Below are positions 28,266 through 37,347 of a DNA stretch of 64,000 nt, piece after piece. The DNA comes from JACCXM01 sp963751075 (GTDB lineage: Bacteria > Chloroflexota > Chloroflexia > Thermomicrobiales > UBA6265). Positions within the stretch are counted from its first letter, which is position 1, and each line of letters opens with the position of its first letter. The stretch is taken from positions 1 to 64,000 of the forward strand of contig CAVVTE010000013.1 of NCBI GenBank assembly GCA_963751075.1, in the 5' to 3' direction. The translations under genes and the position numbers were made by a program. The notes under the pieces were generated by a model. The model had not been told where the DNA came from. It saw only the letters and a list, made by a program, of their open reading frames with translations, and ran no database searches.

Positions 28266-28387
28266 GAAAGTCTTGTGACCGGCGTGTGATCGCTCCACGA
28301 TGCCGCCGCACGACAACTCAGGTGTTCTTGGAGAGCGGCCGGGGAGGTCGGCACGGCGTCCAGGAGGGTTGGATAAGGAGATGCGCC

Positions 28388-28875
28388 ATGGCCTACGGCT
28401 ACATCGGCAAGATCCTCGTCGCAGACCTCACCAGCGGCACCGTCACCGTCGACGAGCACGACGACGCCTGGTATCGCAAGTACATGGGTGGCGCCGCGAT
28501 GGCCAAGGATTACATCCTGGGCGGCGTTCCACCGAAGGCAGACCCCCTTGGACCGGAGAATGTCCTCGTCTTCGCCGGCGGCCCCCTTACGGGGACGGCG
28601 ATCTCCGGGCAGAGCCGGATGAGCGTCAACTGCAAGAGCCCGCTTTCCGGACTGATCGGCGATGCCCAGGTCGGCGGATTCTTACCGGCCGAGTTGATGA
28701 TGGCCGGAATCGACGCGGTAGTGCTCAAGCGAAAGTCCCGTTTCCCGTCTACCTCTGGATCAAGGACGGGCAGTACGAGTTGCGCGATGCCTCCCAATAC
28801 AGGGGCATGGGCACCGGCACGTTCGAGGACACCATCCAGGCTGAGCTTGGAGACAGTAAGTTGCAAACGTGGTCA
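28388..28875 (+). pseudogene. Aldehyde:ferredoxin oxidoreductase, 5' fragment with frameshift
   Basis: The ATG at 28388 follows AAGGAG (28375-28380). The frame gives the typical N-terminal domain: AYGYIGKILVADLTSGTVTV, YMGGAAMAKDYIL, GPENVLVFAGGPLTGTAISG, and SRMSVNCKSPLSGLIGDAQV. A shift near 28735 leads to VYLWIKDGQYELRDASQYRG and TFEDTIQAELG, and the homology ends near 28872. About three quarters of a normal 600-residue tungsten enzyme, including most cluster and pterin contacts, is missing. Sequence from 28876 to 29060 is unassigned and may hold a deletion scar. Confidence 0.8.
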
Positions 28876-29060
28876 CCGGGTTGCTCTAAAGAGCATCCGG
28901 TCATGCTGATCCTTGTCTCCTCCTCGGAGTGGCCATAGACTTGCTTGGCATTGACCAATCGATACCACCCTGCGCCATGGGCGTCCGAGGCAGCGATCGT
29001 CTGCTGGGCGGCGTTCGGAAGTCCAGGCGGCGGTGACGCTTCGCGAAGGGAACGCAGAGC

Positions 29061-30005
29061 TTGGCACGCTTCCTGGGGCGCCGTCTCGGGCTGATGCTGC
29101 TCACCCTGTGGCTGATGTCGATCCTGGTGTTCGTCGTCACCTCGGTGTTGCCCGGCGACGTCGCCCAGACGATCCTGGGCAAGTCAGCCACGCCTAGTCA
29201 GGTCGCCGCCCTGCAGCGCCAGCTGGATCTCGATCATCCTCCGCACGTGCTCTATCTGCGCTGGATCACCGGCTTCGTGACCGGGAACTGGGGCGATTCG
29301 CACAGCCTCCAGGTGCCAATCTCCAGCGTGCTTCCCAACCGGCTGTTCAACTCGCTCGTCCTCACCGTTGCCGCCCTGATCGTGATCGTCCCGTTATCGA
29401 TCACCTTCGGCACGCTCGCCGCGTTGCGACAGGATCGTCCCACGGATCGGGTGATCTCGGTGCTCGGTCTCTCGCTGATGGCGGTTCCCGAATTTGTCAG
29501 CGGTATCCTTCTGCTGACCGTCTTCGGCGTCTGGCTGAAGTGGCTGCCGACGACGAGCGTCGCGGCCGGTGGCAATCCGCTGACCACACCCCAGTTCGTC
29601 GTACTCCCGGTCCTCACCTTGAGCATCGTCTTTTTCGGTTACGTCTCCCGCATGACGCGGGCGAGCACGATCGCGGTGCTGAGCAGCGCGTATATCCGTA
29701 CCGCTACCCTCAAAGGGCTGCCACGGCAGCAGGTGCTCGTTCGTCACGTCCTGCGCAACGCGTTGGTGCCGACCATCACGGTGCTGATGTCCTCGATCGG
29801 CTACCTCGTCGGCGGATTGGTGATTGTTGAAAGTCTCTTCGGCTACCCCGGACTCGGTGGGCTCCTTCTCTACGCTGGACTGCACCACGACGTGCCGTTG
29901 CTGGAAGCCTGCGTCATGATCGTCGCCGTCGCTTACATGGGCGGCAATCTGATCGCTGATCTCCTGTATGCTTATCTGAACCCCCAGATCCGGTACGCCT
30001 CATGA
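29061..30005 (+). CDS. Peptide ABC transporter permease (DppB-like)
   Basis: A 314-residue integral membrane protein with six spans: RRLGLMLLTLWLMSILVFVV at the start, the DppB signature around GDVAQTILGKSATPSQVAAL, and the cytoplasmic EAA loop TATLKGLPRQQVLVRHVLRN. It ends DLLYAYLNPQIRYAS. The start is a TTG with a weak upstream purine run. First gene of a four-gene peptide/nickel-type importer (permease, permease, fused ATPases, binding protein). Confidence 0.88.
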   Translation: MARFLGRRLGLMLLTLWLMSILVFVVTSVLPGDVAQTILGKSATPSQVAALQRQLDLDHPPHVLYLRWITGFVTGNWGDSHSLQVPISSVLPNRLFNSLVLTVAALIVIVPLSITFGTLAALRQDRPTDRVISVLGLSLMAVPEFVSGILLLTVFGVWLKWLPTTSVAAGGNPLTTPQFVVLPVLTLSIVFFGYVSRMTRASTIAVLSSAYIRTATLKGLPRQQVLVRHVLRNALVPTITVLMSSIGYLVGGLVIVESLFGYPGLGGLLLYAGLHHDVPLLEACVMIVAVAYMGGNLIADLLYAYLNPQIRYAS

Positions 30006-30018
30006 AGGTGCCACGGCC

Positions 30019-30951
30019 GTGAGCATGCAACCTGCCACGATTGGCGCCGAGGGAGGTGAGACCGCGTCCATGCCTCTTGCGCCGCTTGGCGATCCATCGG
30101 CGGTCACCACTCCCGGCGCGCGGCGTTCGCACCTCAGCTCGATCCTTCGCACCGTGCTCCAGACACCGAGTGCGCTGGTTGGATTGGTCGTGGTGATCTT
30201 CTGGATTCTCTGCGCAATCTTCTGGCCATTGATCGTCCCCTATGATCCGGCGGCGCAAGACTACGGCGCTTTGCTGGCGACGCCTTCCGAGGAGCACCGC
30301 CTCGGGGCCGATCATCTGGGGCGCGATGTGCTCAGCCGCGTCCTCGCGGGCAGTCGAGAGGTCTTGCTGCTCGCGCCGGCGGCAACCCTGATTGGCGTGA
30401 TTGGGGGTATCGGGGTTGGCCTGTCTGCGGCCTACCACGGCGGCTGGTTCGACGAAATCCTGATGCGTGTGATGGACGCGATCATGGCCTTTCCGTTCAT
30501 CATCCTGGTGCTGTTGATTCTCGCCGTGATGGGCTCGTCCGCTCGCAACGTGGTCCTGGTTATTGGCCTCGGCTTCATCCCGCTGACGGGTCGGGTCGTG
30601 CGCGCCGCCGCCCTCACCGTGCGTAACCTCGACTACATCGCGGCGGCCCGCCTGCGTGGCGCCCGCGGTCCCGAGATCATGCTCACGGAAATGCTGCCGA
30701 ACGTCGGCGGGCCCATCGTTGTCGAAGCGACCGTCCGCGTCGGCTACGCCATTTTCGCGGTAGCGTCGCTCAGCTTTCTCGGGTTGGGCGTCCCTCCTCC
30801 GTCCTCCAACTGGGGAGCCATGATCAACGAGACCCGGCTCTACCTCACCATCAACCCGGCGATCGTCCTGGCGCCGACCGTGGCTATTGGTTCGCTGGTG
30901 GTAGCCATCAACCTGGTAGCGGACGGGTTGCGCCGGGGGATGCGGGCATGA
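30019..30951 (+). CDS. Peptide ABC transporter permease (DppC-like)
   Basis: A 310-residue permease with a 50-residue hydrophilic N-terminus, then LVGLVVVIFWILCAIFWPLI and five further spans. The DppC features are HRLGADHLGRDVLSRVLAGS and the EAA loop YIAAARLRGARGPEIMLTEM. The GTG at 30019 or the ATG at 30025 is the start. Its last bases overlap the ATPase gene by four (ATGA), a sign of translational coupling. Confidence 0.88.
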   Translation: MSMQPATIGAEGGETASMPLAPLGDPSAVTTPGARRSHLSSILRTVLQTPSALVGLVVVIFWILCAIFWPLIVPYDPAAQDYGALLATPSEEHRLGADHLGRDVLSRVLAGSREVLLLAPAATLIGVIGGIGVGLSAAYHGGWFDEILMRVMDAIMAFPFIILVLLILAVMGSSARNVVLVIGLGFIPLTGRVVRAAALTVRNLDYIAAARLRGARGPEIMLTEMLPNVGGPIVVEATVRVGYAIFAVASLSFLGLGVPPPSSNWGAMINETRLYLTINPAIVLAPTVAIGSLVVAINLVADGLRRGMRA

Positions 30952-33137
30952 GTGGTCAGATCGCGCCGACGCGCCCGGCCACTAGCACCGCGCCGCTGTT
31001 CACCGTCGAAGACCTTACCGTGACCTACCGCGGCGAGACGCGCGAGATCGCCGTGCGCGATGTCTCCTTCGCGCTCAAACCCCGCGAGGCGTACGGCCTG
31101 GTTGGGGAATCCGGTTCCGGCAAGAGCACGATCGCGCTCGCCATCATGCGCTACCTGCCGGCGAATGGGCGGGTGGCCGCGGGCCGGATCACGTTCGAAG
31201 GTCAGGATATCTTGGGTCTTTCCGCCCGCGATTTGCAGCGGTTGCGTGGCGACCGGATAGCCATGGTCTATCAGGATCCGGGTGCGGCGCTCAATCCGAG
31301 CATGACGGTGGGTGACCAAGTCGCCGAGGTCTTTGCCGCCCATCAGGATCTCCGTCGTTCCCAGGCATTTGCAGCCACTGTGGAGATGTTCGAGCGCGTA
31401 CGGATGCCGGGCGCAGCTGACGTCGCCCAGCGTTATCCCCATCAATTGAGCGGGGGAATGCAGCAGCGCGTCGTGATCGCAATGGCCCTCGCTGTCAACC
31501 CTTCGCTGCTGATCCTCGACGAGCCGACCACTGGTCTCGATGCGACCGTGGAAGCGGCTGTGCTCGACCTGATTGCGGCTATCCGTAGCGAGTTTGACGC
31601 GGCAATCCTGCTCATCAGCCACAACCTGGCCGTCGTCTCGCAACTTTGCGATCGGGTTGGGGTGCTATACGCCGGGGAGCTCGTCGAGGAGGGACCGACA
31701 CGGGAGCTGTTCACCTCACCACACCATCCGTACACGGCTGGACTACTCGCCTGTGTCCCGCGCTTCGGCATGCGTAAGGACACTGATCCGCTGGTGCCGA
31801 TCGCCGGCCGGATGCCTCGACTTGGTGAGGAACTGCCGGGATGTACCTTCGCGCCACGATGCCCGCTTGCCCGGGAGCGTTGCCGGCAGCAGAAGCCCGC
31901 GCTGTTTGCCACGACGCCCGGGCGGCACGCGCGATGTTTCTACTGGCCCGAGGTCAAGAGCCCACTTGCCGACAGGACGCATCGCGATTCCGGCGTCGGC
32001 ATGCCGACGAGCGTTCGCCCCAGCGAGGCTGCGCCACTGCTCGAGGTGTCTCACGCGCAGGTGCAATTCGGCACCGGAGCCCGCAAGGTACATGCGGTGA
32101 ACGACGTGTCGTTGGCCGTACAACAGGGCGAAATCTTCGGGCTTGTCGGTGAGTCCGGCAGCGGCAAGTCTACCCTTGCCCGGACCATCGCGGGTCTCCT
32201 GGCGCTGGACAATGGCACGGTGGTGTTGGATGGCCGCGATATCTCGCGGCCCGTGGAGGAGCGCGAGCGCGCCCTGATCAAACGCATCCAGATGGTGTTC
32301 CAGAGCCCGGAGGCGACGCTGAACCCGCGTCAGACCGTCCGCCAGATGCTCGGACGCACAGTGAAGGCGTTGACCAACCGGCGGGGTGCGGCTCAGCGTC
32401 AGCGGGTCGACGAGCTCGCGCGGATGGTTAATCTGGACGCCTCGCTGCTGGATAGTTACCCCGGAGGCCTCAGTGGCGGACAGCGACAACGGGTAGCCAT
32501 TGCCCGGGCGTTCGCTGGTGATCCCGACATCGTGCTCTGTGATGAGCCGGTGTCCAACCTCGACGTCTCGGTTCAGGCGACCATCCTTACCCTTCTGGCC
32601 GACCTTCAGGAGCGTCAGGCGGTTTCGTACGTCTTCATCTCCCATGACCTCGGCGTGGTGCGTTATCTCGCGGACCGGGTGGGGGTGATGTATTTGGGTA
32701 ATCTCGTCGAGGTTGGCCCGGTCGAGCAGGTTTTCGCGCCACCATTTCACCCGTATACGGAAACGCTCCTGGCTGCGATGCCGACGCTCAATGGAGCACG
32801 GACCCCGATCCGCGCGGAAGGCAGCATGCCCAGCGCGGCGGAGATTCCACCTGGTTGCCCGTTTCACACGCGCTGCCCGCGTATGCTGGGAGAACAGTGC
32901 GAAACTCAAGAACCGCCCTGGAGGCAGACCGCGGCTGGGCACGCTTACCGCTGCTGGATTCCGCCGGACGATTTGACGGCCTTGCAAAAGGAGGTGTGGC
33001 AGACGACAACGCACGAATGGGATGGGTCGCCGGTGGGGGCCCAAGAGAGATCGATCTGGAGCGCTGACCCGGCAGATGGTGGAAGCGCCCCCTCGAATAC
33101 CGGAGTCGCGCGACCGGAGGCGCGTTTGCATGATTGA
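30948..33137 (+). CDS. Fused double ATPase of peptide ABC transporter (DppD-DppF)
   Basis: A single 729-residue protein carries two complete nucleotide-binding domains. The first has GESGSGKSTIALAIM, LSGGMQQRVVIAMAL and LLILDEPTTGLD; the second has GESGSGKSTLARTIAG, LSGGQRQRVAIARAF and IVLCDEPVSNLD. Each is followed by the oligopeptide-type C-terminal Cys cluster (CTFAPRCPLARERC; CPFHTRCPRMLGEQC). In most bacteria these are two proteins; fusions occur. The gene overlaps dppC by 4 bp and precedes the binding protein gene, so one operon. Confidence 0.9.
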   Translation: MSGQIAPTRPATSTAPLFTVEDLTVTYRGETREIAVRDVSFALKPREAYGLVGESGSGKSTIALAIMRYLPANGRVAAGRITFEGQDILGLSARDLQRLRGDRIAMVYQDPGAALNPSMTVGDQVAEVFAAHQDLRRSQAFAATVEMFERVRMPGAADVAQRYPHQLSGGMQQRVVIAMALAVNPSLLILDEPTTGLDATVEAAVLDLIAAIRSEFDAAILLISHNLAVVSQLCDRVGVLYAGELVEEGPTRELFTSPHHPYTAGLLACVPRFGMRKDTDPLVPIAGRMPRLGEELPGCTFAPRCPLARERCRQQKPALFATTPGRHARCFYWPEVKSPLADRTHRDSGVGMPTSVRPSEAAPLLEVSHAQVQFGTGARKVHAVNDVSLAVQQGEIFGLVGESGSGKSTLARTIAGLLALDNGTVVLDGRDISRPVEERERALIKRIQMVFQSPEATLNPRQTVRQMLGRTVKALTNRRGAAQRQRVDELARMVNLDASLLDSYPGGLSGGQRQRVAIARAFAGDPDIVLCDEPVSNLDVSVQATILTLLADLQERQAVSYVFISHDLGVVRYLADRVGVMYLGNLVEVGPVEQVFAPPFHPYTETLLAAMPTLNGARTPIRAEGSMPSAAEIPPGCPFHTRCPRMLGEQCETQEPPWRQTAAGHAYRCWIPPDDLTALQKEVWQTTTHEWDGSPVGAQERSIWSADPADGGSAPSNTGVARPEARLHD

Positions 33138-33232
33138 ATCGAGCAAGGGGTGAGGAGACGGCGAGGCGACGTCTCGGCTCTCCGCATCCAATTATCGAGT
33201 TGGCGATCCGTGAAGCGAAAGGACGGACGACG

Positions 33233-34813
33233 ATGACTGTCGAGACGCAGAACCATGCACATCGGCTCAAGAGCGCGTTTCTAGCCGGCCGGATCGATCG
33301 ACGTGACTTCGTTAAATGGTCGGCAATCCTTGGCCTGGCATTTCCCCAGCTCGACCGAGCACGGGCTCAAGACGCGACCCCGGTCCCCGGGGGCACGTTG
33401 CGGTTCTCGGTCGAGCCGGCGGCAACCATCGAGCCACACCAGTTGAATGACGATCCCGGCATCGGGACGGTCCATCAGGTGTGCGAGATGCTGGTTGACA
33501 CCGACTACGAGGGCAATCTCCAGCCGCGGTTGGCGACCAGCTGGACGCCGGATGAGGTTGGCCAGGTCTGGACTATTGCGCTCCGCGAAGGTGTGATGTT
33601 TCACAACGGTCAACCAATGACGGCCGACGACGTGGTGGCGACGTTCCAGCGGCTGGTCGATCCTGACTCGGGGTCTTCAGCGCAAGCGACCTTCGATTTT
33701 CTCACCCCGGATAGCGTGCGCGCCGTTGACGAGCTTACGGTCGAGTTCGCGCTATCCCGGCCGGTGGTCGATTTTCCCGCCTACCTGAACAGCTACCAAG
33801 CGGTGATCCTCCCGGCAGACTGGCCGGGGAGTTTCGCCGAGAACCCGATTGGGACCGGCCCGTTTCGACTCGTCGAGTTCGTGCCACAGCAGCGGGTCAT
33901 CTATGAGCGGTTCGCCGACTACTGGATTCCCGACGTGCCCTACCTGGACCGCGTGGAAGCCATCACGCTCTCGTCGGAGAATGCGGTCACCGCCATGCTC
34001 GGCGGCGACATCGAGATGACCAGCAACCCCGCGGCTTTGCCGCTGTTTGAAGGCAATCCCGATATCACGCCCTTGACCATCGGCACCAGCGGTCACGACG
34101 GCATCTTTATGCGGGTCGATCAGGAGCCATTCACCGACAAGCGGGTGCGCCAGGCGATGGCCCTCTGCATGAACCGACCGGATCTCATCGCCAGCGTCTG
34201 GCAGGGTCTTGGCGAGGTGGCCAACGACAACGTATTTGCCCCCGTCTTTCCCGTCTCCCCTCAACCGGATGAGCAGCGGGTGCAGGACTACGATCGGGCC
34301 AAGGCGCTACTGGCGGAGGCCGGCTATCCGGATGGATTCAGCGCCACGCTGACGACGAGCTCGGACACGACGCCACTGCCGGCGATGGCCGCGGTGGTGC
34401 AGGAGATGCTACGGCCGGCCGGTATCGAGATCGAGATCAACGCGGTGCCGGCAGCCACCTACTTCAATACGGATTGGCTGGAGACGCCGCTGAACATCAC
34501 GAACTGGGGCGGCCGCGCGACGCCGAGTCAATATCTGACCTCCGCCTACACGACCGGCTCAGTCTGGAACGCCTCCCACTGGTCCAACCCCGAGTTCGAT
34601 GAGTTGGTGGCGCAATTCGACGCCGAGCTCGACGCTGACCGGCGCAAAGAGCTTGCCGGCGAGATTGCGGCAATCATGACCGAGGAGGTGCCGGCGATCA
34701 TCCCCTTCTTCATCAATGGCGTGACGTTCGTCCGCTCCAATGTGGAGGGATACGTCCCGGACCGGATCGGCTTCCGGGATCTGAGGTTCACGTATTTCAG
34801 CCCGAGCTCGTAG
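33233..34813 (+). CDS. Peptide ABC transporter substrate-binding protein (family 5)
   Basis: About 526 residues from the ATG at 33233; upstream in-frame codons lack homology. The leader IDRRDFVKWSAILGL resembles a Tat signal and ends near RARAQDATPVPGG. The family 5 core follows: GGTLRFSVEPAATIEPHQ, EMLVDTDYEGNLQPRLATSW, LREGVMFHNGQPMTADDVVA and RVIYERFADYWI. It delivers peptides or similar ligands to the permease pair upstream. Two hairpins directly after the stop (34812-34937) suggest the operon ends here. Confidence 0.88.
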   Translation: MTVETQNHAHRLKSAFLAGRIDRRDFVKWSAILGLAFPQLDRARAQDATPVPGGTLRFSVEPAATIEPHQLNDDPGIGTVHQVCEMLVDTDYEGNLQPRLATSWTPDEVGQVWTIALREGVMFHNGQPMTADDVVATFQRLVDPDSGSSAQATFDFLTPDSVRAVDELTVEFALSRPVVDFPAYLNSYQAVILPADWPGSFAENPIGTGPFRLVEFVPQQRVIYERFADYWIPDVPYLDRVEAITLSSENAVTAMLGGDIEMTSNPAALPLFEGNPDITPLTIGTSGHDGIFMRVDQEPFTDKRVRQAMALCMNRPDLIASVWQGLGEVANDNVFAPVFPVSPQPDEQRVQDYDRAKALLAEAGYPDGFSATLTTSSDTTPLPAMAAVVQEMLRPAGIEIEINAVPAATYFNTDWLETPLNITNWGGRATPSQYLTSAYTTGSVWNASHWSNPEFDELVAQFDAELDADRRKELAGEIAAIMTEEVPAIIPFFINGVTFVRSNVEGYVPDRIGFRDLRFTYFSPSS

Positions 34814-34830
34814 CGGTCACACCGACCGCT
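34812..34830 (+). terminator. Hairpin overlapping the stop codon region of the binding protein gene
   Basis: AGCGGTC (34812-34818), loop ACACC, GACCGCT (34824-34830). It begins at the stop codon. There is no T-run after it, so it may act in mRNA stability rather than intrinsic termination. Confidence 0.35.
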
Positions 34831-34897
34831 GCGGTCGAAGCGCCACTGGCGTCAAGGGTGGCACGTTCGCCGGGGTGATACGTGTGACGACATGATC

Positions 34898-34937
34898 CAG
34901 CCGTCGCGGTGAGCGGCACCGCTCATCGCGACGGCTG
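34898..34937 (+). terminator. Long hairpin between ABC operon and M20 peptidase
   Basis: CAGCCGTCGCGGTGAGCGG at 34898-34916 pairs with 34919-34937, with one G-T type mismatch over 19 positions and a two-base nominal loop. A helix this strong just 85 bases past the stop is a likely transcript end or processing site, although no T-tract follows. Confidence 0.45.
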
Positions 34938-34970
34938 CGTGTGTAAAGCGAAGGAGACAAGGGAAGGCGT

Positions 34971-36395
34971 ATGGGGCTCAACCGCGAGCCGGTGCCGGCG
35001 ACAACCCGCACCAACCTCAGCGACAGCGAGCGACACGTCATGGATGAGATCGCGCGGCGCCGTGACGAGCTTGTGGCGCTGGCGTCCGATCTGATCGCGT
35101 TCGACACGACGGCCCGCGAGCACAACGACGATCCAGCCCGCGAGGAGGCAGCGCTTCAGAAGTACCTCGCCGCGCGTTTGCGTGCCGCCGGGGCGGAGAC
35201 CGATGTCTGGGAGCCGGCGCCAGAGGATGTGGCCGGAAGCCCAATGACGCCGGCGGGGTTGCGCTTCGAGGGCCGCCCCCAATTGGCCGCCCGCTTTTAC
35301 GGCGCTGGGGATGGGCGCAGCCTGCTGTTCAACGGTCACATCGATGTCGTCAAACCCGATCCGATCGAACAATGGACCAGCGACCCCTTCCGGCCCGAGG
35401 TACGTGACGGCAAGCTCTATGGCCGGGGCTCCTGCGACATGAAGGGCGGCATCGCGTCGATGGTCTTCGCAGCGGAAGTGCTGGCTTCGCTCGACATGCG
35501 CCTGGCGGGCGATCTGATCATCTGCACGGTGACCGACGAAGAGTCGACTGGCTGCGGGGCGCTCGCGGCGGTCGCCCACGGTGTGCGCGCCGACGCCGGC
35601 ATTGTGCCGGAGTCGACCGACTTCGAAGTCAAGATCGCCTGTCGCGGCTCACTCATCCCAACGATCAAGGTCCAGGGGCGAGCCGGTCACGCCGGCTGTC
35701 CCCAACCGCACTGGCGGGAGGGAGGGGCCGTCAACGCAATCGAAAAGGCGAGCGTGATTTCCGACGCGATGCGGCGGCTGCAGATGGACTGGCGGGAGCG
35801 ACGTAACGAGCATGCGCCCTACCTTTCCCCCGGCGACATCGTGCCAACCCAGATCGTCGGCGGGGAGTGGATGGTGAGCTATCCGGCATCTTGCCGGCTG
35901 GAGTACCACATCGCGTATCTCCCCTCGCAAGCTGCCGCGGATGGCTGGGGCGGGAAGGTCCAGGATGAAGTCGTTGAGTGGGTCATGCGTGCGGCCCGGG
36001 CTGACCCATGGCTCGCGGAGAATCCGCCCACGATCGAATGGGCACCTGAGGTGCCCGCCGCGAGGGTGGCGGCCGACGAGCCCATCGTCTCGATCACCAT
36101 GACGGCGAGCGCTGCCGCCGGCCGGCCCGGGCGCGTGTGGGGAATGGATGGCTGGTTCGATGGCGCCACGTTCACTCTCGGTGGGACGCCGACGATCGGA
36201 TTTGGGCCGGGGAATGGCAGCTCGGTCGCCCACGTGGTTGACGAGTACATCCCGGTCGACGACCTGGTCGCCGCCGCCCAGGCCCTTGCCATCGCAGCGG
36301 TACGCTTCTGCGGTACGGCGTCAAAAGTGCACGGTGACATCGGGTCTTCGACACCAGTCAACGGCGCGCAGAGCTCGCTTGCTCGATCTTCATAG
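34971..36395 (+). CDS. M20 family metallopeptidase (ArgE/DapE/CPG2 type)
   Basis: A 474-residue cytoplasmic peptidase. Zinc ligands and catalytic residues are in FNGHIDVVKPD (His, Asp), GRGSCDMKGGIASM (bridging Asp), TVTDEESTGCG (catalytic Glu and zinc Glu), PESTDFEVKIACRGS and the C-terminal SSVAHVVDEYIPVDD (His). The lid domain lies between about 230 and 350. Family members deacylate amino acids or cleave dipeptides. Its position after a peptide importer suggests it processes imported substrates. It may have its own promoter after the hairpins. Confidence 0.88.
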   Translation: MGLNREPVPATTRTNLSDSERHVMDEIARRRDELVALASDLIAFDTTAREHNDDPAREEAALQKYLAARLRAAGAETDVWEPAPEDVAGSPMTPAGLRFEGRPQLAARFYGAGDGRSLLFNGHIDVVKPDPIEQWTSDPFRPEVRDGKLYGRGSCDMKGGIASMVFAAEVLASLDMRLAGDLIICTVTDEESTGCGALAAVAHGVRADAGIVPESTDFEVKIACRGSLIPTIKVQGRAGHAGCPQPHWREGGAVNAIEKASVISDAMRRLQMDWRERRNEHAPYLSPGDIVPTQIVGGEWMVSYPASCRLEYHIAYLPSQAAADGWGGKVQDEVVEWVMRAARADPWLAENPPTIEWAPEVPAARVAADEPIVSITMTASAAAGRPGRVWGMDGWFDGATFTLGGTPTIGFGPGNGSSVAHVVDEYIPVDDLVAAAQALAIAAVRFCGTASKVHGDIGSSTPVNGAQSSLARSS

Positions 36396-36433
36396 ACGGG
36401 GTTCCGCAGCAACGATCAGGCACCGCAGCGACA

Positions 36434-36697
36434 TCACCGGCGTGCGAGCCACACGACCGCCGTCAGAGCAAGCCACGGCAGTGCAACCCAGAGACCGAGG
36501 ATGAGGATGGCGAGCCGGATGGGCAAGGAGACCAGGCGGGGCAGGACACGACGGGCCAGCCACTGGTAGTAGCGGACCATGACCGGGATCATCGCGATTG
36601 CCAACACGGCCAGCAACGCGACGATTATGGGTTGAGGTTCCCTCACGTTGGTTCCCGCTGCCCGTGCCTCCAAACCACGGAGGCTGCTCAGGAACAC
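36434..36697 (-). CDS. Small membrane protein with two spans
   Basis: An 87-residue protein with two hydrophobic helices, PIIVALLAVLAIAMIPVMVR and PIRLAILILGLWVALPWLAL, and a basic C-terminal WLARR. The start is unsure: the first GTG (36697) has little upstream support, and an internal GTG before REPQPII is possible. Convergent with the M20 gene. No known family. Confidence 0.55.
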   Translation of the reverse strand: MFLSSLRGLEARAAGTNVREPQPIIVALLAVLAIAMIPVMVRYYQWLARRVLPRLVSLPIRLAILILGLWVALPWLALTAVVWLARR

Positions 36698-37069
36698 CTG
36701 AATAGATAATATGGAATCGGGGTGACCACGGCTGGTGCCCTTATCCCCTGCTGCTCTCCTGTCGCGCTGGGAGAGGAGGGTGCGTTGGGCGGTTGAAGGT
36801 GTTGAAGGTGTTGAACTTCTCAGGAGACGGGAGGAGCAACATCTTTACCGGCGGGGGACTCTGAGAGAACGCTCACTCCAACCCCTCTCCCTGCCGCAGC
36901 GAGAGGGGCTTTGGCCGAATGTGCCGGGCGAGGTGGACGGGGGAGTGGGCCTGACGGTTTGGAGACAATGGCGAGGTTGGCAAAGATGGCAAAGGTGGCA
37001 AACATCGCAGGAGCCGGAGGGGCGACTTCTTCCCCGTCTTCCCCAGACGCTGCCCGCTACCCGATCACC
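36698..37069. repeat. Intergenic stretch with two 9-bp tandem arrays
   Basis: No gene is supported. GTTGAAGGT, GTTGAAGGT, GTTGAACTT lie at 36792-36818. ATGGCGAGG, TTGGCAAAG, ATGGCAAAG, GTGGCAAAC lie at 36968-37003. Both keep an exact 9-bp register. Between them is CTC/GAG-rich sequence (ACCCCTCTCCCTGCCGC... GAGAGGGG) that can fold back. Confidence 0.6.
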
Positions 37070-37336
37070 CTAACAGCGGCTGAACCCCGCTGATCCACCG
37101 GCGATCGGCCGCATGAAGGTGACTTCCGCGCCGTCGCTGAGGGGTGCCGCGCGGTCTGCCTGCTTGCCGTCGATGAAGGCCCTGGTCTGCTTCAAGATGG
37201 TCTGTGAATGCTCGTCACTGGCAGTGATCGCGGCCAAGAGATCGGCGATGGTCGCGCCATTAGTGACCTCGAGTTGCTGAGTCTTGCGTCTCAGCATGTC
37301 CCCGATGATGCCGTGATATTTCACCGTCACGTTCAT
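37070..37336 (-). CDS. MoaD/ThiS-like ubiquitin-fold protein with C-terminal extension
   Basis: From the ATG at 37336: NVTVKYHGIIGDMLRRKTQQ, LEVTNGATIADLLAAITA, DGAEVTFMRPIAGG, matching the beta-grasp fold of MoaD/ThiS-type sulfur carriers. The active tail of these proteins is normally a terminal Gly-Gly. Here the Gly-Gly is followed by SAGFSRC before the stop at 37070. Either the tail is trimmed by a protease or the protein is a different ubiquitin-like type. The gene starts 11 bases after the M50/CBS gene and is probably co-transcribed with it. Confidence 0.75.
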   Translation of the reverse strand: MNVTVKYHGIIGDMLRRKTQQLEVTNGATIADLLAAITASDEHSQTILKQTRAFIDGKQADRAAPLSDGAEVTFMRPIAGGSAGFSRC

Positions 37337-37347
37337 GAGCCGGTGTC

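Noticed and set aside
31743..33191. A 482-residue minus-strand open frame opposite the fused ATPase
   Set aside because: The sense strand has complete Walker and signature motifs; the antisense frame is a GC-rich codon-position artefact.
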